Under the pieces are notes generated by a model. It saw only the letters and a program-made list of their open reading frames with translations. It was not told the DNA's origin and searched no databases. Shown one piece after another: positions 16,152 to 27,909 of a stretch of 47,117 bases of DNA. The position numbers and the translations under genes were made by a program. The number at the start of each line of letters is the position of its first letter. Position 1 is the first letter of the stretch. The stretch comes from JAYEJW01 sp034716535 (GTDB lineage: Bacteria; Pseudomonadota; Gammaproteobacteria; Chromatiales; Chromatiaceae): NCBI GenBank assembly GCA_034716535.1, contig JAYEJW010000695.1:1-47117 (forward strand). The letters are read 5' to 3'.

Positions 16152-16919
16152 GTGTCCAATCAGCTCACGTTCGAACACCCACTGAACGAAAGGGTCCGCA
16201 CCTTCCTGCGACTCGAGTACCTGTTCAAGAAGGTTGATCATTTCCTGCCCCTGGACGACCTCTGGTCAAGCCGCGCTGCGGTGGAGGGGCTCCTGGATAT
16301 CGTCTCCATCACGACGCGAGCGGACATCAAGACCGAGATCTTGAAGGAGCTCGACCGCAACGCCACGGCGCTGAACCGGATTCGGCGCCAGCCGGGCGTT
16401 GACCTGGACACCCTCGGCCAAGTGTTGGACGACTTGCAGGGCGCCGCATCCGTTCTGCACGCCCTGACCGGACAGATCGGGCAACAGGTCCGCGAGGACG
16501 GGTTCCTCAAGAGCGTTGCCCAGCGCAGTAGCATCCCCGGAGGCACCTGCAGCTTCGACCTGCCGCAGTATCATTTCTGGCTGACCCAACCGACGGCGGC
16601 GCGCCAACAGCAGCTGAGTGAGTGGATGCGTGGTCTGCACCCCGTCAGCAGTGCGATCGGTCTCGTGCTCTCCCTAGCCCGCAGCAGCGCCACGCCCCGC
16701 AAGGTGAAGGCAATCAGCGGCTTTTTCCAGGAGGCGCTGGACTCTCGGGCGCCCGCCCAGTTGTTACGCGTGGCTCCGAACGGAGTCCAGCCCTTGTTCC
16801 CTGAGATCAGCGGCCACAAGAACCGCTTCAGTATCCGGTTCATGATTGCCGCCGACGCAAAGCGGCCTGTTCAGTGTCGCGAAGACGTCGATTTCACGCT
16901 CACCTGCTGCGTATTCTGA
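16152..16919 (+). CDS. zapD: Cell division protein ZapD
   Basis: A 255-residue protein matching ZapD (formerly YacF), a cytoplasmic factor that crosslinks FtsZ filaments. The N-terminus F-E-H-P-L-N-E-R-V-R-T-F-L-R-L-E is the family signature, followed by an alpha-helical domain. The C-terminal beta domain contains F-D-L-P-Q-Y-H-F-W-L and ends near F-S-I-R-F-M-I. The length agrees with E. coli (247). The start is GTG with A-G-G-G-A-A upstream; a longer frame upstream has no homology. yacG follows 25 bp later on the same strand, and its partner ftsZ is about 8 kb away. Confidence 0.92.
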   Translation: MSNQLTFEHPLNERVRTFLRLEYLFKKVDHFLPLDDLWSSRAAVEGLLDIVSITTRADIKTEILKELDRNATALNRIRRQPGVDLDTLGQVLDDLQGAASVLHALTGQIGQQVREDGFLKSVAQRSSIPGGTCSFDLPQYHFWLTQPTAARQQQLSEWMRGLHPVSSAIGLVLSLARSSATPRKVKAISGFFQEALDSRAPAQLLRVAPNGVQPLFPEISGHKNRFSIRFMIAADAKRPVQCREDVDFTLTCCVF

Positions 16920-16944
16920 GCACTTTTCTGCGCACCGACGGCCC

Positions 16945-17142
16945 ATGAGCAAAACCGTTTCCTGCCCCACTTGCGGCAAGTCCGTACCCTGGACGCCTGA
17001 ATCGACGTGGCGGCCCTTCTGCAGCGAACGCTGTCGTCTGATCGACCTGGGCGAATGGCTCGACGAGCGCCATCGCATCTCGGAGCGGGCCGAAGAAGGA
17101 TACGAGCCGCCGGAACAGGACCAAGCGCCGGATCATCACTGA
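16945..17142 (+). CDS. yacG: DNA gyrase inhibitor YacG
   Basis: A 65-residue zinc-ribbon protein. The four zinc ligands are spaced C-x2-C-x15-C-x3-C: C-P-T-C near residues 7-10 and C-S-E-R-C near 26-30. The following R-C-R-L-I-D-L-G-E-W segment is conserved. It binds GyrB and blocks DNA binding by gyrase in E. coli. It sits just after zapD, as in many gammaproteobacteria, and converges with the minus-strand mutT/thiE gene 58 bp on. Confidence 0.94.
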   Translation: MSKTVSCPTCGKSVPWTPESTWRPFCSERCRLIDLGEWLDERHRISERAEEGYEPPEQDQAPDHH

Positions 17143-17200
17143 CCCGCAGCTTCGAACGCAAAAAACAGACTCGCGCAAGGAGCTTTCGGTGTACGCTTCC

Positions 17201-18214
17201 CTAGTCCAGCAGAGAGTCGCCGCGCTGCCCCGAGGAGGGCCATAGTCCCCGGATGGCAGCGACCCCTTGAGCGCCCTGGTCAATCGCCGTCTCGACGTCT
17301 GCCGGACCCAGGCCACCCAGCGCAAAGACGGGAAGCACGGCCTCCTCCGCCAGGACGGCGAAACCTTCCCACCCCAGAGGTCTTGCCCCCGGATGACTCC
17401 TGGTGGGCTTGACCGGGGACAGCAGGGCGTAATCCAACCCCAGGCGTCCGGCCTGTTCCAGATCCTGCCGATTGTGGCAGGAGGCCCCGATCCACAGGCC
17501 GTCCGCCTGCGGCCGCTCGCCAAGGGCCCACATTCGGCGGCCGCTGAGGTGCAGCCCGTGGCAGGGTAGCTCGCGGGCTTTCGCTGGGGGCGCGTTGAGC
17601 ATCAAGCGGGCCCCCAGGCCCTCGCACAGATCGAAGGCGCGCCGGGCGAGGCGTCCGTAATCCGCATCGGACAGGCCGTGCGCTCGCAGCTGCACTAGGC
17701 GAACGCCACCTTCCAGCGCCCTGTTCAGGCAAAAAAGAAAAGAATCCGGCTGTCGTGGATCGGGGCCGGTGATCAGGTAGAGGTTGGGCAGACGCAACGC
17801 CGTGATGATGGGGCGGTCCGCCGCCGGAAAGGCAGTCGGATTCATTGCGTCCGGGTGTTGCCACGCCAGGGATTGACCTTCGCGTCCGTGGGGCTCGCCG
17901 GCAAAGGACTCCACACGGCGCACGTCCAGCAGCACCCGCCGGTCTCCGTAATCATGATGAACGCGGATCAGGGGGCGCGACCCCAGCACCCGGATGCCAA
18001 GCTCTTCGGCGAGCTCCCGCGTCAGTCCCTGCTCAGGACTCTCACCTGGCTCCAGCTTGCCGCCGGGGAACTCCCACAACCCGCCCTGGTGGACGTGGTC
18101 CGGCCGCCTCGCGATCAGGATGCAGCCCTCGCCATCCTCGATGGCCCCGGCCGCGACCTGGATCAGGTTCGATACTCCGCGTTGATACGGACGTACTCGT
18201 AGGAGAGGTCGCAT
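17201..18214 (-). CDS. mutT: Nudix hydrolase fused to thiamine-phosphate-synthase-like domain
   Basis: A 337-residue two-domain protein. The N-terminal Nudix domain (about residues 15-140) shows the full box G-G-K-L-E-P-G-E then R-E-L-A-E-E-L-G-I near 50-73, as in MutT enzymes that remove 8-oxo-dGTP. The C-terminal part (about 145-335) resembles a ThiE TIM barrel, with L-Y-L-I-T-G-P, a K-P-T-x-S-H-P loop and F-A-L-G-G-L near its end. This fusion is common in gammaproteobacteria; the role of the second half is unsettled. The ATG at 18214 overlaps argJ by 52 bp and has A-A-G-G about 8 nt upstream. No other ATG or GTG precedes the Nudix domain, so this start is likely. Confidence 0.9.
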   Translation of the reverse strand: MRPLLRVRPYQRGVSNLIQVAAGAIEDGEGCILIARRPDHVHQGGLWEFPGGKLEPGESPEQGLTRELAEELGIRVLGSRPLIRVHHDYGDRRVLLDVRRVESFAGEPHGREGQSLAWQHPDAMNPTAFPAADRPIITALRLPNLYLITGPDPRQPDSFLFCLNRALEGGVRLVQLRAHGLSDADYGRLARRAFDLCEGLGARLMLNAPPAKARELPCHGLHLSGRRMWALGERPQADGLWIGASCHNRQDLEQAGRLGLDYALLSPVKPTRSHPGARPLGWEGFAVLAEEAVLPVFALGGLGPADVETAIDQGAQGVAAIRGLWPSSGQRGDSLLD

Positions 18215-19374
18215 GTGAGGACCTTCGCAACGGCATCCCCCCTGCCGAGGGCAACACGGATCGTCACGTCCTTTTCGGCCATCGCTGCATGCCCCGCCTG
18301 CTCGGTGTAATCCGGGTCCCGTCCGCCGTTGCTGACGATGCGCGTATCACCCAGCCAGAGGCGGACGCCGTCGATGTCCAGCCCCTCCACGCCCGCCCGC
18401 CCTACTGCGGCCAGGATGCGCCCCCAGTTGGGGTCTGACGCGAACAGGGCCGTCTTGACCAGGGGCGAGTGAGCAATCGTGTCCGCCACGCGACGGGCCT
18501 CCACGGCTTCCCGGGCCTCCTCCACAAGCACGGTCACGAGCTTGGTGGCACCCTCCCCATCGCGCACGATCGCGGCGGCCAGCTCGCGACAGGCCGCTGT
18601 TATCGCCCCGCAGAAGGACTGAAAATCGGAAGACTCCGGATCGTCAATCGGCTCGTTTCCGAGGGTCCCTGCGGCAGCGAGGACGCAGGCATCGTTTGTG
18701 GAGGTGTCGCCGTCGACGGTTATGCTGTTGAAGGAGACGTCGACTGCCTCCTGGAGGCTACGCTGCAGTAGATCCGGGGCCACAGCCACGTCGGTGGCGA
18801 GAAACGCCAGCATCGTCGCCATGTCCGGGCGGATCATACCGGCGCCTTTGGCCATGCCCGAGACGACGGCGGTGCGGCCCGCGACCTCGAATCGACGCGC
18901 CGCGAGCTTCGGGACCTTGTCCGTGGTCATGATCGCTCGCGCCGCCTCCGGCCAGGCGGTCTCCCGCAGCCGCTCGAAGGCCGCAGGAAGGGCCGCCGCG
19001 AGTCTGTCGACGGGCAGAGGCTCCCCGATGACGCCCGTCGAGAAGGGCAGCACCTGATCGACGCGGCAGCCAGCCAAACCGGCCAGAGCGGCGCAGCTCG
19101 CTTGGGCATCCGCCAGCCCCCGCTCCCCCGTGCCGGCGTTGGCATTGCCCGAGTTGACGAGCAGGTAGCGGGGCGCGGTGGCTGCTAGGTGGCGCCGTGC
19201 CACCACCACCGGGGCGGCGCAGAAGGCGTTGCGGGTGAAGACTGCGGCGCAGCGCCCGTCCGGGGGCAGCTCCAGCAGCGCGAGGTCCTCCCGGCCCTGG
19301 TAGCGAATACCGGCCGCGGCGGTTCCGAGACGCACCCCCGGGACCGGCTGATAGGGAATGGCGTAATCGGTCAT
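18163..19374 (-). CDS. argJ: Bifunctional glutamate N-acetyltransferase/ornithine acetyltransferase ArgJ
   Basis: A 403-residue enzyme of arginine synthesis that transfers acetyl from N-acetylornithine to glutamate, and in bifunctional forms also uses acetyl-CoA. The self-cleavage site is visible: M-I-R-P-D-M-A-T-M-L-A-F, where the Thr after Ala becomes the N-terminus of the beta chain. Other conserved parts are N-S-G-N-A-N-A near residue 77 and the S-D-P-N-W-G-R motif near 340. It lies 86 bp after secA and overlaps the mutT/thiE gene at its end. Confidence 0.95.
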   Translation of the reverse strand: MTDYAIPYQPVPGVRLGTAAAGIRYQGREDLALLELPPDGRCAAVFTRNAFCAAPVVVARRHLAATAPRYLLVNSGNANAGTGERGLADAQASCAALAGLAGCRVDQVLPFSTGVIGEPLPVDRLAAALPAAFERLRETAWPEAARAIMTTDKVPKLAARRFEVAGRTAVVSGMAKGAGMIRPDMATMLAFLATDVAVAPDLLQRSLQEAVDVSFNSITVDGDTSTNDACVLAAAGTLGNEPIDDPESSDFQSFCGAITAACRELAAAIVRDGEGATKLVTVLVEEAREAVEARRVADTIAHSPLVKTALFASDPNWGRILAAVGRAGVEGLDIDGVRLWLGDTRIVSNGGRDPDYTEQAGHAAMAEKDVTIRVALGRGDAVAKVLTCDLSYEYVRINAEYRT

Positions 19375-19460
19375 CTGAAATCCAGTTTATAGACTGCCCC
19401 TTCCGGCGCCGGCGAAAATAGCCATCGGCTGCGGCACACAGGGGCGCTTGGACCCTGACT

Positions 19461-22283
<2,823 letters not shown>

Positions 22284-22652
22284 GAAGGGGGATCGCCGAA
22301 AGGGGAAAAATAGCGGAATGATACCCGAAAATCGGGGCAGACGCAGTCGGTGGTCAAGGACGGAACAACCACCGAGCGACGATCTCGCCGGAGGCTGATC
22401 GGGGAAGAGGGCGCGAAAACCGGCGAGAATGCCTGACGGGGACGGCCCGGACCGAGCGCGAGGAACGCCGCTCGCCCTAAGAACCGTCGATCGGCTCAAC
22501 AGATTGCCCGTTACCGGGATTTAGCCTCTTCCCCGACGAGCGCCCGAAAAGGCGCTGGATGTGGAAGAAGCCGAAGCCTGGCCGTTTTCACGCGGCCGAC
22601 GCCGCCGTCGGAAGAGGGTCGGCCCAGAGCAACCGCCGCGGGACCGAAGACC
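22284..22652. other. Gene-free stretch upstream of secA
   Basis: There is no gene in this 369-bp gap. On the minus strand it should hold the end of the M23 transcript and the secA leader. A hairpin agcgcc-ttttc-gggcgct lies near 22540-22556 but lacks a T run. A TATCAT near 22315-22325, about 40 bp before secA, could be a -10 box, yet no -35 fits well. Confidence 0.45.
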
Positions 22653-23585
22653 TCAGCCCCGTTTTTCCGGCTTTTTGGTGCCGACGTACTTCATGGGGTT
22701 GACGGCCTTGCCGTCCTTGAGCACCTCGAAGTGCACATGCGGTCCGGTGGACCGGCCGCTGGAGCCGAGCTTGGCAATGGTCTGGCCCTGCTCGACGAGC
22801 TCACCCTCCTTGACCAGGTTCTTCTGGTTGTGCGCGTAGCGCGTGATTAGACCGTCCATGTGCCGAACTTCCACCATCCGCCCGTATCCGTTCTTTCGGC
22901 CGCTGTAGACAACCAGGCCGTCCGCCACAGCGACCACGGGCGTTCCACGCTTGCCGGCGAAATCGACACCGCTGTGAAAATGCGTTCTCTTGCGGATCGG
23001 GTGCTTGCGGTACCCGTACTTCGATGTGATGTAGCCGGAGCTCACCGGCCAGCCCGACGGTGAGGCTTCCTTCTTGAGGTCCTTCTCCATGATCGATCGC
23101 TCGAGCTCCGTCAGCTTGCGCTTTCGATCCGTGATGGTGCCGAGCATCTGCGTCAGCTCGCCGGCAAGCTCCGCCAGACTTGTTTCCTTGGTCTCCAGGA
23201 CCTCGTCGGGGCCGCCGACAGGCGGGGTATTCTCGAAATCGAACTCCTCGGCATCCAGGTCCGCCATCTGCACCAAGCGCTCGCCCAACGCGTTGAGCCG
23301 CAGGATCTCCGCCTGCATCTCGCCGACCCGACTGGCAATCGCGTCCAGATGGGAGAGGGATTCCTTCTTCGCCGTCTCCAGCGCGGCGCGCTCCCGGTCG
23401 AACATCGACTCCAGCTCGGCCACCGTCGCTCCCGTCGCCTGCTGCTCGGGCGACTGGAGCTGTCCGTACCAGAAGCCTGCGCCACCGGCAACAGCCGCCA
23501 TGGCGGCCACGCCAAGAAATCCAACTGCGACGCAGCGTCTCGCGCCGCGTCTTGCCCCATACTGTTGTGCGAAGAGTATTGTCAT
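22653..23585 (-). CDS. M23 family metallopeptidase
   Basis: A 310-residue protein with one N-terminal transmembrane segment (about residues 20-43), a predicted coiled coil (about 55-170) and a C-terminal LytM/M23 domain. The zinc ligands are visible in H-F-H-S-G-V-D-F near residues 204-211 and G-P-H-V-H-F-E near 285-291, so the site is complete and the enzyme is probably an active periplasmic peptidoglycan endopeptidase. I chose ATG at 23585 with GGCGGA upstream; a TTG 15 bp earlier is possible. It lies between secA and the divergent dciA, which is a conserved setting. Confidence 0.92.
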   Translation of the reverse strand: MTILFAQQYGARRGARRCVAVGFLGVAAMAAVAGGAGFWYGQLQSPEQQATGATVAELESMFDRERAALETAKKESLSHLDAIASRVGEMQAEILRLNALGERLVQMADLDAEEFDFENTPPVGGPDEVLETKETSLAELAGELTQMLGTITDRKRKLTELERSIMEKDLKKEASPSGWPVSSGYITSKYGYRKHPIRKRTHFHSGVDFAGKRGTPVVAVADGLVVYSGRKNGYGRMVEVRHMDGLITRYAHNQKNLVKEGELVEQGQTIAKLGSSGRSTGPHVHFEVLKDGKAVNPMKYVGTKKPEKRG

Positions 23586-23684
23586 TGCGAGTTCCGCCAA
23601 CCAAAATCTCTTTCATACTAACAGAATGCGCCGCCACGGACCAAGCCGGAAAATCCTCATTGACGGACAACCCAGTACCTCGTC

Positions 23685-24134
23685 ATGCCAAAATCCATCC
23701 AACACGCCAGCCGCTTCCTGAAGCAGAACGACGCCGTTGCGGTCATTCTGCGGGGCATCGAGCGCAACGCGAAATTGCTTCGGGCAATCCGCCGGGTACT
23801 GCCGCCGCCCCTCGACGACCACTGCCTACATGCGACCCTTGAAGAGCGGAAGCTGACGCTGGTCACGGGCTCCTCGGTATGGGCGTCCCGACTGCGCTTC
23901 TTCGGCCCTGAGCTGCAGCGGGCCCTGGCCGACGCGTATGGGTCGATCGCGACCTGTCGCGTCCGCATCCAGCCGCAGGCCGATCCCAACCCTGCGACTG
24001 AGGCGGCACAGCCCGCCCATAGGCTGTCTGAAGGGACGGTGAAACACCTGCTGGAAGCAGCAGGGGGCATGGAGGACGGGGAAATCGCGGCCGCGCTCCG
24101 CCGGCTAGCCAAAGCCGGCGGAGACGGCGATTAG
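23685..24134 (+). CDS. dciA: DciA-like DUF721 protein
   Basis: A 149-residue basic protein of the DUF721 family, whose members (DciA) load the DnaB replicative helicase in bacteria without DnaC. The N-terminal domain contains L-R-A-I-R-R-V-L-P near residues 32-40 and the S-S-V-W-A-S-R-L-R-F segment near 62-71, both typical. It is the only plus-strand gene inside the minus-strand envelope block. Its TAG stop overlaps the lpxC stop TAA on the other strand by two bases. Confidence 0.85.
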   Translation: MPKSIQHASRFLKQNDAVAVILRGIERNAKLLRAIRRVLPPPLDDHCLHATLEERKLTLVTGSSVWASRLRFFGPELQRALADAYGSIATCRVRIQPQADPNPATEAAQPAHRLSEGTVKHLLEAAGGMEDGEIAAALRRLAKAGGDGD

Positions 24135-25042
24135 GAAGCGGCCAAGGGCTGCATATCGGAGATCGGGGGGGGCTCGGAGTTCTCGAAGGTTACCTCCTCC
24201 CACGCAGATTCGTCCGCCATCAGCGTGCGCAAAACCCGGTTGTTGAGGGCATGGCCCGACTTGTGCCCGCGGAAGGCGCCGATCAGGGTGTGGCCGAGCA
24301 GATAGAGATCCCCGATGGCGTCGAGGATCTTGTGCTTGACGAACTCGTCCTCGTAGCGCAGCCCCTCCTCGTTCAAGACACGGTAGTCATCCACGACGAC
24401 CGCATTGTCCATACTGCCGCCCAAGGCGAGGTTCTGCTGGCGCAGGGCCTCGATGTCCCGCAGGAACCCGAAGGTACGCGCGCGACTGACCTCCTTGACG
24501 AACGAGGTGGAGGTGAAATCCACGGTTGCAGACTGCGCACGCGAGACGAACGCAGGGTGGTCGAAGTCGATGGAGAACTCCACCTTGAATCCGTCATAGG
24601 GCTCGAAGATGGCGTATTTATCGGCGTCCTCGACCTTTACCCGCCGCTTGATGCGGATGAAACGCTTCGGCCGGCTCTGCTCCTCCACCCCCGCGGACTG
24701 GATCAAGAACACGAACGGACCGGCACTACCGTCCATGATGGGCACTTCCGGCGCGCTCACGTCTACATAGGCGTTGTCTATGCCCAAGCCGGCGAAGGCG
24801 GAAAGCAAATGCTCCACCGTGGAAATGCGCACATCGCCCTTTACCAAGGTCGTTGACAGACGGGTGTCGCCGACGTTGGCCGGACAGGCCTCGATCTCCA
24901 CCGGTTGTGGCAAATCCACACGGCGGAACACGATACCCGTGTCGGGCGCGGCCGGACGCAGCGTCAAGTAGATCTTGTCGCCCGTGTGCAATCCGACGCC
25001 GGTCGCCCGGATCACGTTCTTCAGGGTTCGCTGCCTGATCAT
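24131..25042 (-). CDS. lpxC: UDP-3-O-acyl-N-acetylglucosamine deacetylase LpxC
   Basis: A 303-residue zinc deacetylase that commits the cell to lipid A synthesis. The N-terminus M-I-R-Q-R-T-L-K and the Zn ligands are visible: His in S-T-V-E-H-L-L-S-A near residue 79, and His and Asp in K-H-K-I-L-D-A-I-G-D-L near residues 237-242. The length matches E. coli (305). A GGAGGT Shine-Dalgarno sequence lies 8 nt before the ATG. It follows ftsZ by 269 bp, a gap large enough for its own promoter. Confidence 0.97.
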   Translation of the reverse strand: MIRQRTLKNVIRATGVGLHTGDKIYLTLRPAAPDTGIVFRRVDLPQPVEIEACPANVGDTRLSTTLVKGDVRISTVEHLLSAFAGLGIDNAYVDVSAPEVPIMDGSAGPFVFLIQSAGVEEQSRPKRFIRIKRRVKVEDADKYAIFEPYDGFKVEFSIDFDHPAFVSRAQSATVDFTSTSFVKEVSRARTFGFLRDIEALRQQNLALGGSMDNAVVVDDYRVLNEEGLRYEDEFVKHKILDAIGDLYLLGHTLIGAFRGHKSGHALNNRVLRTLMADESAWEEVTFENSEPPPISDMQPLAAS

Positions 25043-25311
25043 CGCTTCGTACCTCCCGTCGCATCCTGGTACTACCCCAAGATCCCGCCACTCGACTGGT
25101 CGAACTGCACGCAGCTGAAGGGGCAGTCTGGCCGCTCCACGCCGGCCAGAAACTCGTGGTATCCTTTCGGGATTGCGCGGTTGTTAGCGACTCAGGCCGG
25201 AAACCCCACGCACCCCCGGTTAGGGTTTTCCCGCATTTTTATCAGGAACGAACCGCCTTTGCAAGTAAATCTCTTGATTTTCTTCGTGATCCTCCCTTCG
25301 GGTTTATCCTA

Positions 25312-26490
25312 TCAGTCCGCCTGGCGGCGCAGGAACGCAGGGATATCCAGGTAATCCAGGTCGGTCTCGGAAACTGCTTCCCCCTGTGCCTGGGCCGCTG
25401 CTGCATGGTCCTTGCGATACACCGCAGGGCGGTCCATATCCCGGTAATCCGGAACCACGGATTCGGCCCGTTCATTGGCCACTAGATGAATCGCCGAAGT
25501 GTCTTGGGCCGGCTTCTGGACCTGGGCGCGACGCCCTTCGCCAAGCCCGGTCGCAACCACGGTTACGCGTAGCTCATCGTCCAGATCAGGATCAATCACC
25601 GTGCCAACCACAACGGTGGCATCGTCGTCGGCAAAGTCTCGAACCGTGTTACCGACCTCGTCGAATTCGCCGATGGACAGACTCATGCCTGCGGTGATGT
25701 TCACCAGGATACCCTTCGCGCCGGCCAGATCGATGTCTTCCAGCAAGGGGCTGTTGATGGCCGCTTCCGCCGCTTCCCGTGCGCGATTCTCTCCGCTCGA
25801 CGCGCCGGTGCCCATCATGGCCACGCCCATCTCCGACATAACGGTCTTCACATCCGCGAAATCCACATTGATGAGGCCCGGTCGGGTGATCAACTCGGCG
25901 ATGCCCTGGGTGGCGTTCAGCAGCACGTCGTTGGCCGACTTGAAGGCGCTGAGTAGGCTCATTTCCTTGCCAAGTACGGCCAAGAGCTTCTCGTTGGGAA
26001 TCGTGATGAGGGAATCGACGTACTGCGCGAGCTCCTCGATCCCGGACGCGGCGACCTTCATGCGCTTGCCCCCTTCGAAGGGGAACGGCTTGGTCACCAC
26101 CGCCACTGTCAGGATGCCAAGCTCGCGTGCCACCTCGGCGACCACGGGGGCAGCGCCCGTGCCCGTGCCACCGCCCATGCCGGCGGTGATGAAGACCATG
26201 TCGGCGCCCTCCAGGGCATCCTCGATCCGTTCGCGGTCCTCGATGGCGGACTGCTTGCCCACCTCCGGATCCGCACCGGCACCGAGGCCCTTGGTGATGC
26301 CCGCCCCCAGCTGGAGGATGGTCTTGACAGTTGAGTGCTTCAGCGCCTGGGCGTCCGTATTGGCGCAGATGAACTCCACCCCTTCAATGGAGGACTCCAC
26401 CATGTGATTGACGGCATTCCCGCCGCCGCCGCCGACACCGATGACCTTAATCACCGCATTCTGGCTGTGGGTATCCATTAGCTCGAACAT
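25312..26490 (-). CDS. ftsZ: Cell division GTPase FtsZ
   Basis: A 392-residue tubulin homologue that forms the Z ring. The GTP-binding parts G-V-G-G-G-G-G-N-A near residue 20 and the tubulin signature G-G-G-T-G-T-G near residue 106 are intact, and the T7 loop N-V-D-F-A-D-V is present. The C-terminal tail ends Y-L-D-I-P-A-F-L-R-R-Q-A-D, the peptide that binds FtsA, ZipA and MinC. It closes the dcw cluster, 178 bp after ftsA, so an additional ftsZ promoter may lie in the gap. Confidence 0.98.
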   Translation of the reverse strand: MFELMDTHSQNAVIKVIGVGGGGGNAVNHMVESSIEGVEFICANTDAQALKHSTVKTILQLGAGITKGLGAGADPEVGKQSAIEDRERIEDALEGADMVFITAGMGGGTGTGAAPVVAEVARELGILTVAVVTKPFPFEGGKRMKVAASGIEELAQYVDSLITIPNEKLLAVLGKEMSLLSAFKSANDVLLNATQGIAELITRPGLINVDFADVKTVMSEMGVAMMGTGASSGENRAREAAEAAINSPLLEDIDLAGAKGILVNITAGMSLSIGEFDEVGNTVRDFADDDATVVVGTVIDPDLDDELRVTVVATGLGEGRRAQVQKPAQDTSAIHLVANERAESVVPDYRDMDRPAVYRKDHAAAAQAQGEAVSETDLDYLDIPAFLRRQAD

Positions 26491-26668
26491 AGCTTTATCT
26501 CCTCTTGCGCTCGGTTTGCACCTTCAGGATTGACTGCTTGTGGGCCGCCACCGCGGCCCCCGGCTCGTTACTGCTCGGTCACTCGGAACCCCCCGCTGAT
26601 TCGAGGGCTTCCGAAGTATTCGGAATTTCCGTCTCTCGAGAGTCCCGAGAAAACGCCTGTCAGAGCCA

Positions 26669-27904
26669 TCAAAAATTCCCTTGGAACCAGCTCTTCATGC
26701 GATCCCAGACCGCTTTCAAACCGCGCGATTGCGATAGCTCCGGTCGGCGGGCGAAGCGGTGCTGGTGGGCATACATCAGAAGCCCCACGCCGGTGGAGTA
26801 GATCGGGTTGCTCATGACCTCCTCCAGACCGGCCACGTACTGGGGGACACCGAGGCGGACCGGCATGTGAAAAACCTCCTCGGACAGCTCGATGAGGCCC
26901 TCCATCTTGGAGCTTCCCCCGGTCATTACGACGCCGCCCGCCACGAGGTCCTCGAACCCACTGCGCCGCAGCTCCGTCTGGAGCAGCGTCAAGAGCTCCT
27001 CGTAACGGGGCTCCACCACCTCCGCCAGGGTCTGGCGGGAGAGGCGACGCGCCGGTCGTTCGCCGATGCTCGGCACTTCGATGGTCTCGCCGCTGCGGGC
27101 GAGCTGAGTCAGGGCACAGGCGTAATCGATCTTGATCTGCTCGGCATACTGGGTGGGGGTCCGCAGGGCGACGGCGATGTCGTTGGTCACCTGGTCGCCG
27201 GCGATTGGGATCACCGCGGTGTGACGGATGGCACCGTCCGTAAAAACCGCCAGATCGGTCGTGCCGCCGCCGATGTCCACCAGGCATACGCCGAGCTCTT
27301 TCTCGTCCTCGCCGAGTACGGCATAGCTGGAGCTCAACTGCTCGAGCACCAGATCATCCACCTCCAGGCCGCAGCGGCGAATGCACTTGACAATGTTCTG
27401 GGCCGCACTGACCGCCCCCGTGACCATGTGCACCCGGGCCTCGAGCCGCACCCCGCACATGCCGATGGGCTCGCGGATACCCTCCTGGTCGTCGATGATG
27501 AACTCCTGCGGCAGGATGTGGAGGATCTTCTGGTCCGCTGGGATGGCCACCGCGCGCGCCGCATCGATGACCCGGTCCACGTCCGCCTGGGTCACCTCCC
27601 GATCCTTGATGGCGGTGATGCCGTGGGAGTTCAGGCTGCGGATATGGCTTCCCGCGATGCCTGCATGAACGGAGTGGATTTCGCACCCCGCCATGAGCTC
27701 CGCCTCCTCCACGGCCCGCTGGATGGACTGCACCGTGGACTCGATGTCCACCACCACACCTTTCTTCAGCCCGCGGGAGGGGTGCGTGCCGATACCGATG
27801 ATCTCGATCTGATCATCGTCTTTCTCCTCGCCGACCAGGGCGGCAATCTTGGATGTGCCGATATCCAGACCGATCAGGAGGTTCTTTTCGCCGCGTCTCG
27901 ACAT
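26669..27904 (-). CDS. ftsA: Cell division protein FtsA
   Basis: A 411-residue actin-like ATPase that tethers FtsZ to the membrane. The phosphate-1 motif G-L-D-I-G-T-S-K near residues 12-19, the phosphate-2 motif V-D-I-G-G-G-T-T-D-L near 206-215 and the adenosine motif V-M-T-G-G-S-S near 335 are visible. The C-terminus ends in a basic amphipathic helix with K-A-V-W-D-R-M-K-S-W-F, the membrane target sequence. I chose the ATG at 27904 (M-S-R-R-G-E-K-N-L) with GGAG upstream. ftsQ ends 5 bp before it. Confidence 0.96.
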   Translation of the reverse strand: MSRRGEKNLLIGLDIGTSKIAALVGEEKDDDQIEIIGIGTHPSRGLKKGVVVDIESTVQSIQRAVEEAELMAGCEIHSVHAGIAGSHIRSLNSHGITAIKDREVTQADVDRVIDAARAVAIPADQKILHILPQEFIIDDQEGIREPIGMCGVRLEARVHMVTGAVSAAQNIVKCIRRCGLEVDDLVLEQLSSSYAVLGEDEKELGVCLVDIGGGTTDLAVFTDGAIRHTAVIPIAGDQVTNDIAVALRTPTQYAEQIKIDYACALTQLARSGETIEVPSIGERPARRLSRQTLAEVVEPRYEELLTLLQTELRRSGFEDLVAGGVVMTGGSSKMEGLIELSEEVFHMPVRLGVPQYVAGLEEVMSNPIYSTGVGLLMYAHQHRFARRPELSQSRGLKAVWDRMKSWFQGNF

Positions 27905-27909
27905 TCCGT

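Noticed and set aside
25090..25215. Hairpin ggaaaaccc...ggggtttcc between ftsZ and lpxC as a terminator
   Set aside because: No T run follows on the minus strand, so I cannot support it as a rho-independent terminator.
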